A stretch of DNA of 64,000 nucleotides. Origin: Branchiostoma floridae. Its lineage: Eukaryota > Chordata > Leptocardii > Amphioxiformes > Branchiostomatidae. Location of the stretch: NCBI RefSeq assembly GCF_000003815.2, contig NC_049992.1, positions 8,492,920 through 8,556,919 of the forward strand. The letters run 5' to 3'. The notes under the pieces were generated by a model. That model was not told the origin of the DNA. It searched no databases and was given only the letters and a program-made list of their open reading frames with translations. Made by a program: the position numbers and the translations under genes. This document shows, piece after piece, positions 37,655-64,000 of this stretch (position 1 is its first letter; each line of letters starts with the position of its first letter).

Positions 37655-39454
37655 GGCAGTTGAGGTGTGGATGGTTGAAATAGCTCAGAATATTCAAATG
37701 TTGATTCAAATAAAGGTACAAATGTTGCAAAATCTGGATGTAGATCTGTCGTGTCCCTCGAACAGGAAACAGCAAGGTTACAATATGTAAAGCTGGACAT
37801 TGATAAGGCGCTACCAACTCGCAGGTTGTTAGGTCAACATCGCTTTTTAAAAACCCTTTTAGTGACGGAATTTCAGATGCCTACGGATGGGATGGTAGAG
37901 TATGCCTTTACTTGTACTTAATTTGTTGGAAAACAAAGGTTTTCTGCCGCAACTTCGTAGGTGCATGTATTTTAACTAAAAAATAAGTTTACCTACCCTG
38001 ATGTAAAAGTCCCTTTGCACCCTTACATTGTTTGTTGACTCAGTACAGTACTTCGTCCTGCTTTACTGCCCTTACTGTTGACTTCTAATCGATGAGTGAC
38101 TTGGTACCAGTCGTTGCTATGTTCTGTATTGGAATTTTCTTCCGTCTTCAGAATGAGTGCCATACAAAGGTCTTACCTCTAAAACAAAGGATCTAACTAT
38201 TCAACAGCACCCATTCACGTTACGTAGATTGCAATGTTAGATCATCTTAACACCATAGTACAAGTACGATATGGCAACATTCACCAAAAGGGCTACAAAA
38301 TGTGTTTTTGTCATAAGCAGAATTTCAGCTGGCGCAATTCTTGTTAATTTTGGTTATAGAGACCCAAGTGCCACATCTTGATTTATCAGAGTTCCTCAAT
38401 TTTTCAACTTTGATTACACACACACATATACACACGAATGCCCACACGAAGATGCTCATTGCTTGAAAGTCAATGTGTAGTAAGATCAATAAATATGAGG
38501 AAGCCATTTCGATTGATCATGGACATATGCATGTAAATTCTAGTTCTGTCTGTGAACTTAGAGAGAAAAGACATTATGTGGGAACTATTCAGGACTCAGT
38601 AGATTCAACAAATGTCATTGATTTTATCAATCCTAATCAACTTCATTGTTTGAAAGGAGCTTAGACCTTCCTTTTAACCTTATTGCCTCAGGTATGTAAC
38701 CTTTGTTATTTTCTAATGCCAACAAGACAACTCTGTCAACAGACAAAGAACTTGTCCCCCTTGGTTGTCGGGGTCTACAGTTTGTAGTACATGTAATTGC
38801 ATGTATGTAATATGTATGTAAGAAATAAATTGTAACTCCCATAAGGACACCTATGCCCACTTTATTTGTAAAATCTTATTTAAAAGAAAGCAAAAGTTGT
38901 AATTCTATGTGTACATTTGTATCCGTCTCAATCATGCTCCAAACTTTAATAACTTCATTGACCACTTGACATGATCAGTACTATACAATATAAATATCAC
39001 AGAGCAACAACAAAGCAATGTTACATCATATACACAATTCAATAAAGTTTATTCATACCCAGTAGATTGCAGACAGTGATGTATGCTTCATTTGAATTAT
39101 GTGAATGAACTTCATACATTCAGCTTTACAAATATCAAACCTATATAAACTAATAAGAGATAAAACGTTTCGTGCTTCCACATATCCTTCTAAAAGCACC
39201 ATTTGTTTCTACCTGTATTTGACCCTATTTCTGTATGAAACAGTGCCAGTAAAGGTGCAACTCACTCATTCATTCATTTACCTTTCATCCATGTCTTTGC
39301 AAACCTTGTAAGCTACATATACAAATTTATCAACATGTTTATTTCAATACAGCACTTCTCAACATCATACATGTATATATTACTATGTACACACATTCCA
39401 GATTATGCCATTCGATTGACAGTTTTGTCTCTTGCCTGCCCTCAAAAGTTACTG
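37655..39454. other. Intergenic region between WRAP73 3' end and receptor B start
   Basis: Holds the promoter of receptor B and the WRAP73 3' untranslated region. On the minus strand, AATAAA-like signals occur at 39043-39048. No coding exon is recognised. An ORF at 38860-38633 has no domain I can name and may be an old retroelement remnant. Confidence 0.45.
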
Positions 39455-42400
39455 TCACCTGTTCTTGTCGCGGTCGATGAAGCACATACACATGTTCTCT
39501 CTGCCCATGAGCAGTACAGCAGCGCCCTCTGGGTGCCATCTCAGGGACTGCACCAGAAATGAGGCTAACAAAAGATAATGAATGAATGAAGACCTTTATT
39601 GTACAGTTTTGGTAATGAGAACGTTCTCATTCTTCACTTCAGTTTCTTATTCTTACCAAGAAAAAACAAAACTTTATCTTGCTTGTTCACATCACTGATA
39701 AATGTATTTTGAACTTACTTCTTTGTAATATCTGTCATATCAAAGAAAATGAAAATGACAGTGAAATGTTGCCTCTCACCTTCAACAGGTACATCCACAG
39801 ACAAGGCCCCTGCAGGTGACCACATGTAGACTTTGTTGGTGCCTGTGCAGAAGGCGAGTCTGGACTGACACGGATCCCATTCCAAATGTTTGACAGGCGC
39901 TGCCTGCAGTAGTATGGCCACCAGTGCCAGTTGTCGAATGTCCCAGATCCACAGGGCACACGGCATGTTGTCTAAGGGGGGAGGCAATATAACTTGAAGG
40001 ATGAAGTACAGAAAAGACAATTTGTACAACCAGAAGCAAGTAAACCCTATAAAAATAAGGTTGCACTACTTCACCCTTATGTCAACACTTATTTTCCAAC
40101 TAAAAATCAACATCACAGCACTTCCAAGACCAAAGATATGCCCCAAAAATTGCTGCTTCAGTACCAAGGTCAAACACCAGAAGGCCCAAAATTGACCTTC
40201 ACTGTCAAGATCACCACACCTACCTGCCTAACAAAAACAATCCAGTGGTTCTTCAGATACATCCAATACACATTCAAAACAATACCTCCATCTTCATGGA
40301 GGTAAAAAAGAAAAGAACAAGTAAATGGTACACATTAGGGGTGGGTACCGGTACAGAAAATTCAGGTCCAGGTCCAGTTCAGGTCAAGAGGATCAGGTCC
40401 AGGTCTGGACCTGAACCTGATTCATTATGTGGAAACTTGTGAATGGATGATACTCAAAACAAAGGTCCATTTTGCTACAAAGAGATCTGTTTTGTGTAGT
40501 ATTCGACTCCCACTGGCGTTTTAAAAATCCTACAAGGCTAACTACCTATGTACGATTGACTGTAAAAATTAATAAAAATGACTTTAGAGTCTACTCTGCT
40601 TTGCTCTTGTTATTCGCCTTGCCCGATAACCCAGAAAAAGCGTGAATGCCTGATCATATATTCAGTTCATTTTGCAATCAGTCCAACATCCGGTCCACCA
40701 AATTTTTTCAGGTCCATTTTTTCTTGACCGGTCCAATGGGAAAAACCAGTTTTGTACCGGTACACCGTACCGGTACCCAGCCCTATTACATGTAATGAAA
40801 ACCTTTTACCATTCCTGGTGGCGAGATACTTGCTGTCCGGACTGAAGACAGCCAGACTGACTCCTATCTTGGGGTTGGCCTTCTCTGGGTCAGCCTTGAT
40901 GACAGGAATCTGAGCTGGGCGCTCGGATACCACCTCGTCTGGGGGGAGGGAACAGGGAAGTTTGCAGCAGAATTATTTGTAGTACAAAATGAGCTCATTC
41001 TAAGATGGTTTTGAAATAATGTGTTTTAACCTTCTCCTGCTGACATTGACTTTGGTACAAGGTTTCTATATAGTGTATGGGGCTAACTGGCAAATGTGAC
41101 CTCCAACTGCAAGATCTATGATGATATTACATGTCATGCAGTATTAGTACAGAGATTACTAACAATAGTAATAACTGAAAAAATCTCATTCTCATATGTA
41201 GTAATAAAAAAGACAGTACTGCAAAAATGGTAATCCATGTGGAAAAAGTCTTTCCCTAAATAGGCCTAATAATGTTAGCCTCTAGTCAATTTATGACTTA
41301 GATGATCTCAATTGCTGAGATAGTTCCTTTATACAAGTAATGGAGGGATTAATTTGATACCCTTTGAACATGTCAACTCCACACAGACTTCATGGGTCGC
41401 ATACTGACTACTCTGGCTGGCCAACTCCCCTAGCATATAATATTCCCTGTATTAGTTCAATTTCTACAATTTGACAAGTGAACTGCGGAGCCTGCTATTG
41501 CAAAATAAATCCTGGTTACAGTGCCCTACTCACAGTGACTGGACCCTGTGAACACTGCTCCACCGGGAGGGTCCACTTCACCCTGCAGGGAGGGCAGCTT
41601 CTTCTCTATTTCTTTATAAACAACCTGATGGACAAAAGATATGAGAAAATTTATAAGTAATTAGGCATTCGTTCTCCATAAAAATGTAGTATTCTGTATC
41701 TTCTAAACTGATCATCTAGTAAATAACAACTGTGTATCTTCATGTGCTAGGAATAGTCCCAAATAGAGTTGTTTCTATGTTGAAATTTCAATAACAGGAA
41801 AACTTAACCAATACTCACTGCCTTGCCTTCCAACAGAGGAGGGTGGGAAAAGTCGATGATCACCTTCCAGGTCAGGTGATTCAGCAGGCGAACCTACAGG
41901 CGTAAAAAGAACAACATCTTTTGATGGAGTCTGAACCTAAAACGTATTAATACAATTGTTACGTCAAGGAGTTAACACTAAGGCCTGAGGTCGGTTAACT
42001 GTCATATGACGCTCGCGGTTCGCGGAAATACCGTCATACGCCCCTTATTTTCTCTTTAGACCGGTGGCGGTTAAGCGTCATATGACGGTTAACAGACTGG
42101 TCGGTTAAAGTGACCCGTGTCTAAATCGGGCCTAATTTCTTTAAAAGAAATATACACATAGGTCTATTTTCTCTGCAACTGCATGTGTTCCAACTCTGAT
42201 AAATCTTTCAGCAGACGACCAAACCTTTTCATCGAAGCTGCCCACAGCGAGGAACTGGCTGGAAGGTGACCAGGAGACACACTTGATGCCCAGCGCCCAC
42301 TCGTACGCACTGTAGGTGGACAGGCAGCGTCCATCCAGGGAGTACAGCAGCAGTTTGTACTGGGGAGTAGGCAGAGTAATATTTCAGATCTATCTGTACC

Positions 42401-45400
42401 ACATTACAGTATAGTACTGTACCAGTGAAACATTCATTTTAACCAAATCTTCTAGACTTCATTTTAATGAGTCATTTGCACAATACACACAACTGTTTTC
42501 TTTATAGTTAGAGTTCGAAATATTCAATTGAAACTTGCAGTTTGACAAAACATTTTGCCAGAAAGATATACAATGTATCTACATGCAACTATATGCCTGC
42601 TAAGAAATGTATGTTCACTAGCATGATGCATATTTCAGGAACAGAATTGTGCATGTGTAGTGTGCCAAACCCAAATGTTAGAGGATTTGGCCATGCTCAC
42701 ACATGTCAGCTTGGAAGTCAGGGCTCAAACCTGGCACAAACAGCATGTACTGGGCTGAAACTATGACAGCGTCAGGGTTCTGGTATGTTGGCAAGAAAGG
42801 AAAGATGAGAAGACTTACATCCAGAATAGAGTCCCAGACAGCCAAGGCCCGGCCATTAGGAGCCCACTCCAACCCTGCCAGGTCCTTCGTATCTGTCTCA
42901 AAGTGCTGGGGAGAGAAAAATCCATAAAAGAAATACTTTTCTCTACCAGAAAATCTGAATGAAGAATCTCTGTTTTCCTTGTGAAAATTCCCATGGCTTT
43001 CAGTTTGGCCAGGATTTCTATTCTACAGCAAGATGTCCCAGAGTACCTGAACTTTTAACTGCATTAATTCCAGTCAAAGATTTCCATCTACCATACGAGC
43101 CTGACCATACTGTATATAACTGTAATGGTGGACAATATGAACAGTGGTTTAGGCTTACATCTAAAGCTTGCAGTCAGTAAGTTCTGTGACTTACAATGTT
43201 TTTATCAATCATCTTAAGATCGACATTCAAGTACATGCATTGTATGCCACTATAAGTAGAACCTATAAATATTATCTCTTCTTACTGTTTCCAAATGCTT
43301 CAACAATACTTCCAACTTCCAACTTAAACTCCTACTGTGTTAAAAATGTTACACCTACCTTCATCAGTTGCCACTGTTTACATGAGAAGACACTGATGTA
43401 GTCTTTACAGTCTCTTCTCTCAGCCAGGGCCATGTAGGAACCATCGCTGGTGAAGTCTAACACTGGTGGGAACAAAGGAACAAATTCTTCAGTAGGCGTT
43501 GTTATCTTAGATACAGATACGGATACAAATTCAGACCTCAAAATCAACTATTTTGCTACTAGTACTGGCCCAAAAGTGTCCCTAATAGAAATTCAAACTG
43601 TCCTGGAGTGAACTGTCCCAGATATTTTTGCATTGTAAGAAAAGGCTAGCGCTATAAATGGCATGATATTCACTGTCTGTAGCCGCCATGCATCAACATA
43701 TGATGCATGCGAACGATTGATTGATTGACAAAAGATGTGTTTTACAAGTTTATCTTTGCAACAGAGTCTAAAGACAGAACTTCCATGGAGAAAAATGAAA
43801 GGAATAGATTTTCTGCAGAATGTTACCTTTAGAAGAGACTTGGTTAACAACTTCGTGCTTTTCAAATGTCCCAGAATTGTCCCAAAGCACACATTAAGTT
43901 GTCCCAACCCAAAATTTTGGTGCCCCCTGCCATAGAACACTGTCAATTTTACGAAGAGAAGAAGATACCAGCAGTTGCACATACTTTTCTTGCCCTGCTT
44001 GGGGTACTTGATGTAGGAGACAGACTTGTTGATGAGGGACCAGACGGTGATACGCAGCTGGAAGTTGGCGAAGGTGAGGATGTGGCGACTATCGGGGCTC
44101 CAGCAAACAGACTCCAGCCCGGCTGAACCCTCGTCTATCTTACATGTCCACTCTGGCTGTTCAATGGACCAAACCTGGGGAGAAGAAGGGGTGTGTTAAG
44201 GCCGTACTACTGTACTAGTGAGTAGTACTGTAGTGAAGATGTGTTGACTGTCAGGGCTACGGCAGACTGACTCCAGCCCGGCAGAACCCTCATCTATCTT
44301 ACATGACCACTCTGGCTGTTCAATGGACCAAACCTGGAGAAAGGAACCTGTGTGTTTATAAATGTACTGTACTATTGTAGCTATCTTACAGGTGTGCAGT
44401 TGTGACCTCACACCACACAGGTGTACCTTCTTTGTTTTTGAAACTACCGACTTCAACTTACTAAAGATTCTGTAGCCTATACACAAACTCAAACCAGGAA
44501 GAACCCCTACTATTTTCCATATTTGTGGCAGGTTTTGAATTCACACCGTTCTTAAACGTGTTCAAGGTGTTGCTCTCAATTTAACGTCCTATCCAAGAGA
44601 CATCCATAATCAAAGCTAGGTACTCATTTCCACCTGACTAAGGTGAGGAAATTCCCAAGGGCACAAGATTGGTGACATGACAGGATTCAAACCCAGGACC
44701 TCTGTGTTCTGGACCAAGCATGCTGCCCTTATGCAACACGACCCTTCACAAGTGTGAACTCACACAGGTGTACACGTCATTGTCACCTGTTGTGATGAAC
44801 TCACCTGAGTTATGCCCCTCTTGTACATGCCACAGAGGATGAACTGAGAGTCAGGTGACCACATGATGTGTTGTACAGCGTCCAGACAGGTGTGTACTTA
44901 CACAGGTGTACAGGTATGTACTTACACAGGTGTACAGGTGTGTACTTACACAGGTGTACTAGTACTCACCTGAGTTATGCCCCTCTTATACATGCCACAG
45001 AGGATGAACTGAGATTCAGGTGACCACAGGATGTGTTGTACAGCATCCAGACAGGTACTAGTATACAGTCCGGGTATGAACTCTCACAGGTGTACAGGTG
45101 TGTACTTACCTGAGTTATGCCCCTCTTGTACATGCCACAGAGGATGAACTGAGAGTCAGGTGACCACACGATGTGTTGTACAGCGTCCAGACAGGTGTAC
45201 AGGTGCAGGATCTGTAGAGTCCTGACATCACGCACAATCAGCCGGTACTGCACACAGTTAGCCTGGGAATGTGTGGGGAAACAAAGGTATATTATAATAC
45301 AGTAGAAGCCACTTAATTGCACGACGGATTACTGCACACTTCTATTAATTAGTCCCAAACCGGTGCAGTCCAGCTGGATAACTTTTTTATTGGGCTGTTC

Positions 45401-45877
45401 AAAGTCCGAAATATTTGAGAGAGGGGGATGGAAGAGGTCTCAAATTTTGATACAGCTTCTAACCCAACCCTCCCATCCAATCCAGTTTCATTATTTTCAC
45501 CAAGGACGTTATATGACATATAACGTCATTTTTTACACCCACCCCCTGTCCAATCCGGATTTTCTTGATCCAACCCCCCTGTCCAATCCAATTTATTGCA
45601 CCACCTGGATAATTTTGATTGGAGGACAGAAGACAGACAGCACTGGTAGCGGTGCTGAATAATTTCTTTTTATATGATTTTGGTAAGGCAGATTGACTAT
45701 TTGGACAGTTTTAGGTTGCATTTGCACACCAAAAACATGAGTTGCAGGGGAAGAAAACAAAGACATTTCAATCAAAGAGGTCTAAATTAATTCTCTAAAA
45801 TCACTCACCAAGTATTTTCCATTTGGCGAAAAAAGGCACAGGCCGCTCGTCTGTTGGAAGAGGTCAGAAAAATTCAT
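39455..45877 (-). CDS. WRAP73: WD40 centrosomal/spindle protein WRAP73 (WDR8)
   Basis: Eleven exons (45877-45809, 45262-45110, 44174-43985, 43462-43359, 42905-42819, 42359-42225, 41893-41819, 41624-41534, 40938-40810, 39971-39780, 39564-39455) join in phase to 444 residues; human WRAP73 is 460. The match is collinear from [20 protein letters not shown] through [99 protein letters not shown] and [20 protein letters not shown] to the end [12 protein letters not shown]. The family forms a beta-propeller that works with SSX2IP at centrioles and spindle poles. Exons 2 and 3 have partial tandem duplicates in the neighbouring introns, and a broken copy of the last exon lies at 9.3-9.97 kb. Exon 5, 7 and 8 donors are standard; the exon 6 donor is a weaker GTTTGG. 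Confidence 0.97.
39587..39645 (-). repeat. 3' end of a truncated retroposon in WRAP73 intron 10
   Basis: On the minus strand, ACAATAAAGGTC is followed by a (TTCA)n-like tail, typical of a LINE or SINE 3' end. Confidence 0.4.
40336..40785. mobile_element. MITE of the GGGTACCGGTA family, copy 2 (450 bp)
   Basis: The end TAGGGGTGGGTACCGGTAC and the inverse of the right end (TAGGGCTGGGTACCGGTAC) differ at one of 19 positions. It has the same CAGGTCCAGG-rich interior as copy 1 plus an extra central segment. It lies in WRAP73 intron 9, 24 bases from exon 9. Confidence 0.8.
44235..44333 (-). pseudogene. Partial duplicate of WRAP73 exon 3 (5' half)
   Basis: Reads [20 protein letters not shown] and on to [11 protein letters not shown], almost identical to exon 3, with the splice acceptor retained but the 3' half and donor missing. 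It sits upstream of the true exon and would disrupt the message if used. Confidence 0.85.
44805..44891 (-). pseudogene. Partial duplicate of WRAP73 exon 2 (3' half), copy 2
   Basis: Repeats the end of exon 2 ([20 protein letters not shown] reading) with a donor-like GTGAGT but no acceptor. It is separated from the next copy by CACAGGTGTACAGGTGTGTA minisatellite units. Confidence 0.85.
44970..45055 (-). pseudogene. Partial duplicate of WRAP73 exon 2 (3' half), copy 1
   Basis: Same segment as above with two or three changes, between the true exon 2 (45262-45110) and the farther copy. The donor is kept and the acceptor is absent. Confidence 0.85.
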
Positions 45878-46583
45878 TGTATCGGCCGGTTAGCTATCTG
45901 TTCCTCTGAATCAATAGAACAGGTACCGTAGAAATGACTTAAAACATGGCAAAAGTGTCTTTTTTTGGCAAGAGTGTTCCTTCTAGCGTGAACAACCCGG
46001 AAGTGGCGCCATTTTCGAAATGAGCGGTCCTCGGTGGGATGATGGGAAAAGGGAACCAACCATTATGGATATGGGGGTGGATCCACCTGGAAAGCGCTAT
46101 TTAATCTTCAAGCAGATGTTGGGAGTCGAAATCTTAACTTTTTTTTCAGCTCCCCGTTTTCGTAGCCTAGATCGCAAATTGCACTGGTCGGCCTTCTGAC
46201 TTGTTTGGCGTGTTATCTGTCTATTTTGGCTAATTTCTACTAATTTTTCTAGTGACCTGTGGAGCAGAACATTTCCCACTGGCTGCAAAATACACCCGAT
46301 ATTATTAATAAATATTAAAAGCCGCTCCACTGAAAATAGCTTTGAAATTCATGAATTCATTACAGATGGCCTTCGCACACTAAATGTCATTTCTTCAAAT
46401 GTTTTTCTCACTCGCAATGTCCTGTGTAAAAAATGAGGTAGTTAATCAAACCAATGTTATGACTTGGTGCCTGGGCTGTTAACAGCCAAACGTCCCTGAG
46501 ACAACTTTCCCGCGCCCTCAGCGGCTGAGGAAGTCGACTTTGTTGATAAACTCAGAACAGTAAGTTGAAGACCGTGAGCGAAA
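45878..46583. promoter_or_regulatory. Shared upstream region of WRAP73 (-) and the SRCR/ZP gene (+)
   Basis: The two start codons face away from each other across 706 bases, so both promoters must lie here. No TATA box is obvious close to either start. A stretch near 45950-46060 is GC-richer and nearer WRAP73. No repeat or exon was recognised. Confidence 0.6.
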
Positions 46584-61467
<14,884 letters not shown>

Positions 61468-63036
61468 ACACACAGCTTACATTTTGAATGGAACGACTAC
61501 ACTTTGTTTGCAATTAATAGTGTTTCGAAGTGCGCATCACACTGATTGTGTGTTTTAAAACATGTCAGCTTTATAGCTTGTGTTACCGTTATGGTTATGT
61601 TTCTATAACCTGTAACTTTACATGTATCACGGCCAACATAAAAAGCATATAGAAATAGATAACGTGTAACATTAGTGTACTGATATGTCATCAAAAAGTC
61701 CTTTAGTTTAAAGAGTACTCAATCTAGAGCATCGTTTGTTTTGTTTTATTTGTTATTTCTTCTTATTCGTGTTTGAGGGCAAAGAACCGTATGGCATAGG
61801 CAAGCAAGCTGGACTCAGTGGTGTTATAGGATGTTTGTTTAGGATAAGTAAATACAATACATCACCTACAAGCCATACAACCTCGGTCAATGACTGCGTT
61901 TTGTTGCGTACGTAACTGTAGTTCGTAAACTCCGTACTCCTGGACCCTGGAAAGAATTATTCATTGCAGTCTTTGCATTAAGCCGTTATATCGATTATTG
62001 TGCACACTCAATGTACATCAGAAGTTCCCAATGTGACCAACCCGTGCCGAGCGTTCGGATGTAGCGTCCGTAGCCAAATACTGAGTCCCAAGGTCATTTT
62101 TGTTTTCAAAAATTAACGGTACAGACATAGCGGCCAATGAACTTTCAGCTTCCGACCGAAGGATTGCGCGCGTGCTGTGGACCTGAAGGACACAGCTGCG
62201 GTCAATGATCTTGATAGTGCCTCTACCAAGCAAAACAATACTATTACAGTGTATATGGTTTCTATGTAATGGTTTTCTAATTGTTTTCGTTTAATTACAT
62301 CAGTACGTCTCGTCGTGATTGGTGTGCATGATCGTCTTAACAGCAACGTCCTCGAGCAGTGCGTCATTGAGGATCTGATGGGTCATCGTGCTGTAGCTCA
62401 TTCTAAGTACGTTAGTCTAAGTCAATGAGGTCATTGAACGGCCGTTACACATACTGTTCTGTTGATTCTATCGTAAAAGTGGATTAAAGCTTTAAAGAAT
62501 GGAGATTTCACGAGGATTTTATATATAACGCTGAACTGGGTACGTTCGAGGCCCATCAAAAGTGTTTAAAAGTCAGTTAAACTTTACTGTCCGAACACCA
62601 TGGATAAAAAATCAGTCTACACGAAGAAAACAGCTAGTATGAACTTTGTTCACGTCGTAAGCTCCTCTTTTCGTCCATCAACAGTTGGAGGTCACACACG
62701 TAGGCAGCAGCCTACCAATCTGGTTTCCATGGCAACTGCCGCCATCCTGAGAGACAGGCAATTGTCCTAAGCAATGCTTTGTAGCCATTGGCTGGAAGCG
62801 GACGGACACACGGGGTGGACACTTCGTACAGTGCAAAAAAGCGTTCCGTCGGCAATAAACGCCATGACGGTACCCTGATACACACACACAAACGTGACCC
62901 CTGAACCATGGAAATCGTGTGTTCAGCAGTAATCAGTGTTTAAGAGTCGCTGCAATCGCGAAGAGACCTCATTTGGGTGAGAGACTAGTCTGTAGCTCAC
63001 GCACACTACTGAGCGCCATACCTGTATCTGTGAGAG
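61468..63036. other. 3' flank of the SRCR/ZP gene and upstream region of the next gene
   Basis: No domain-bearing ORF or splice-supported exon was found. It must include the 3' untranslated region of the ZP gene and the promoter of the gene starting at 63037. Confidence 0.45.
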
Positions 63037-63665
63037 ATGAAGCTGTTATTGACCATCCTCTTTCTCTGCGCGGCTGCCGTGGACGCCCAGTGGTGGTCTT
63101 CCTGGTTCAGCACTCATGATGCCGACGACAGCACACCACGTATGGCAACTATCTACTCTTTATTTCCTCCTATATAAATTTCTCCCTCAATCATATACAA
63201 CGCAAGATGTAGTACCGTTGAAGAGATTCATTAGTCACGTACTGTAAATGCATTTAAGTTTGCGGGGATTTAATTTCGCGGTATAGCGGGAAAATGGACT
63301 TTTCGCGGTGGTTTTTAATTTCGCGGTAGCATCATGCACTGTAGTCTCTTACTGTTATGGAAAAATGTTCGCGGTGGTTTTAAAGTCGCGGTGAAGCGGC
63401 CGCCGCGAAAACCGCGAACATTAATCCACCGCGAAAGTTTCTGCATTTACAGTATATGCACAGTTAATGGAATTATCATCAAACAGTGACTACTATTTAA
63501 AGGTTAACACAGGTACCTCCGTTTATGATTGCTACCCCAGTCCATCCACAAAATATAGTGCATATTGATTTCATCATCGAATCCATTCTTTAATTCTTTC
63601 AACTTTCTAAATGTTTAACCTCTCCGTTTCTTTCCTTGCAGATGCGACATGGAACGGCTTAAAAG
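63037..63665 (+). CDS. 5' end of a secreted or membrane protein gene (partial)
   Basis: The first exon 63037-63139 starts MKLLLTILFLCAAAVDA, a strong signal peptide, followed by QWWSSWFSTHDADDSTP. A microexon of 24 bases at 63642-63665 continues in phase (HATWNGLK) between good AG and GT sites. The gene must continue beyond the right edge; 63666-64000 shows no further exon. The family is not recognised. Confidence 0.6.
63242..63452. mobile_element. MITE with CTGTAAATGCA ends and TA target duplication (211 bp)
   Basis: The ends CTGTAAATGCA and TGCATTTACAG are exact inverted complements, flanked by TA on both sides. The interior has TTCGCGGT / ACCGCGAA inverted blocks. It lies in the first intron of the 63037 gene. 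The TA duplication suggests the Tc1/mariner superfamily. Confidence 0.85.
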
Positions 63666-64000
63666 GTAAATTCATTATCTTTTCCTGACGTAATTGTCAC
63701 CGCGTAACAAGACCACTGTAAGGTTACAGGCTACATGAATAGAATTTTCATCTTACTTTGTGGTTAATACAACACCTCTCATTTTAATTCGAAATCCAAA
63801 GAGGTGCATGTGCATTTTAATGCCTATGCCAGTTATTTTATATACATGTTTAATTAGATAGTATATCCCCATGTGTTGAAGCATCACCGTTTTTATTTAG
63901 GTGCTGTACGTGACATATTATGCAAGAGCAAATATTTATTCGTGTAACCATGGTTACGTTGTTTCTGTCATGTTACATGACGCAACATTCATGTCGTCGC

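Noticed and set aside
41990-42130. Possible small MITE in WRAP73 intron 6
   Set aside because: The end match (TAAGGCCTGA against TCGGGCCTAA) is too short and no target duplication is visible.

Overview
The window is intron-rich animal DNA. The gene set (WRAP73, receptors built from PLAT, sushi, EGF, SRCR and ZP domains, hevein-like 8-cysteine domains, a caspase), TTAGGG-type telomere repeats, and the density of short terminal-inverted-repeat elements point to a deuterostome. A lancelet (Branchiostoma) is the most likely source; this is an inference from style and content, not a database match. All coding models below were built by hand from splice signals and reading phase.

Layout, left to right. 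1-4607 (-): the 5' part of a receptor-like gene (signal peptide, PLAT, sushi-like, Cys-rich and EGF domains) that runs off the left edge. 6365-8588 (+): a four-exon caspase with a coiled-coil N-terminus. 9.3-13.7 kb: repeats, including broken copies of the WRAP73 last exon, a 1.6-kb dispersed repeat and a roughly 195-bp tandem array. 13.97-16.72 kb (-): a complete five-exon gene for a small secreted protein with two hevein-like domains, plus a dead third domain exon. 16.7-28 kb: gene-poor and repeat-rich (microsatellites, minisatellites, a second inverted copy of the 1.6-kb repeat), ending in tRNA-Arg(CCT). 28351-37654 (-): a paralogue of the first gene, here reaching its end, with a transmembrane helix and a cytoplasmic tail carrying an ITAM-like pair of tyrosines. 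39455-45877 (-): WRAP73, complete in 11 exons. 46584-61467 (+): a complete 13-exon SRCR-EGFx3-ZP-transmembrane gene whose introns hold a CR1/L2-like LINE, copies of a dispersed repeat and an interstitial telomeric satellite. 63037 onward (+): the 5' end of another secreted or membrane protein gene.

Functionally, apart from the housekeeping gene WRAP73, the coding content is a cell-surface, secreted and cell-death set: two multi-domain receptor paralogues, one with a candidate signalling tail; a secreted protein with possible chitin-binding domains; an SRCR/ZP membrane protein; and a caspase. This looks like an innate-recognition neighbourhood, but the sequence alone does not prove a shared pathway. 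A second theme is frequent small tandem duplication across exon-intron junctions, seen in WRAP73, the ZP gene and the hevein-like gene. I see no CRISPR array, operon, LTR element or prokaryotic system.
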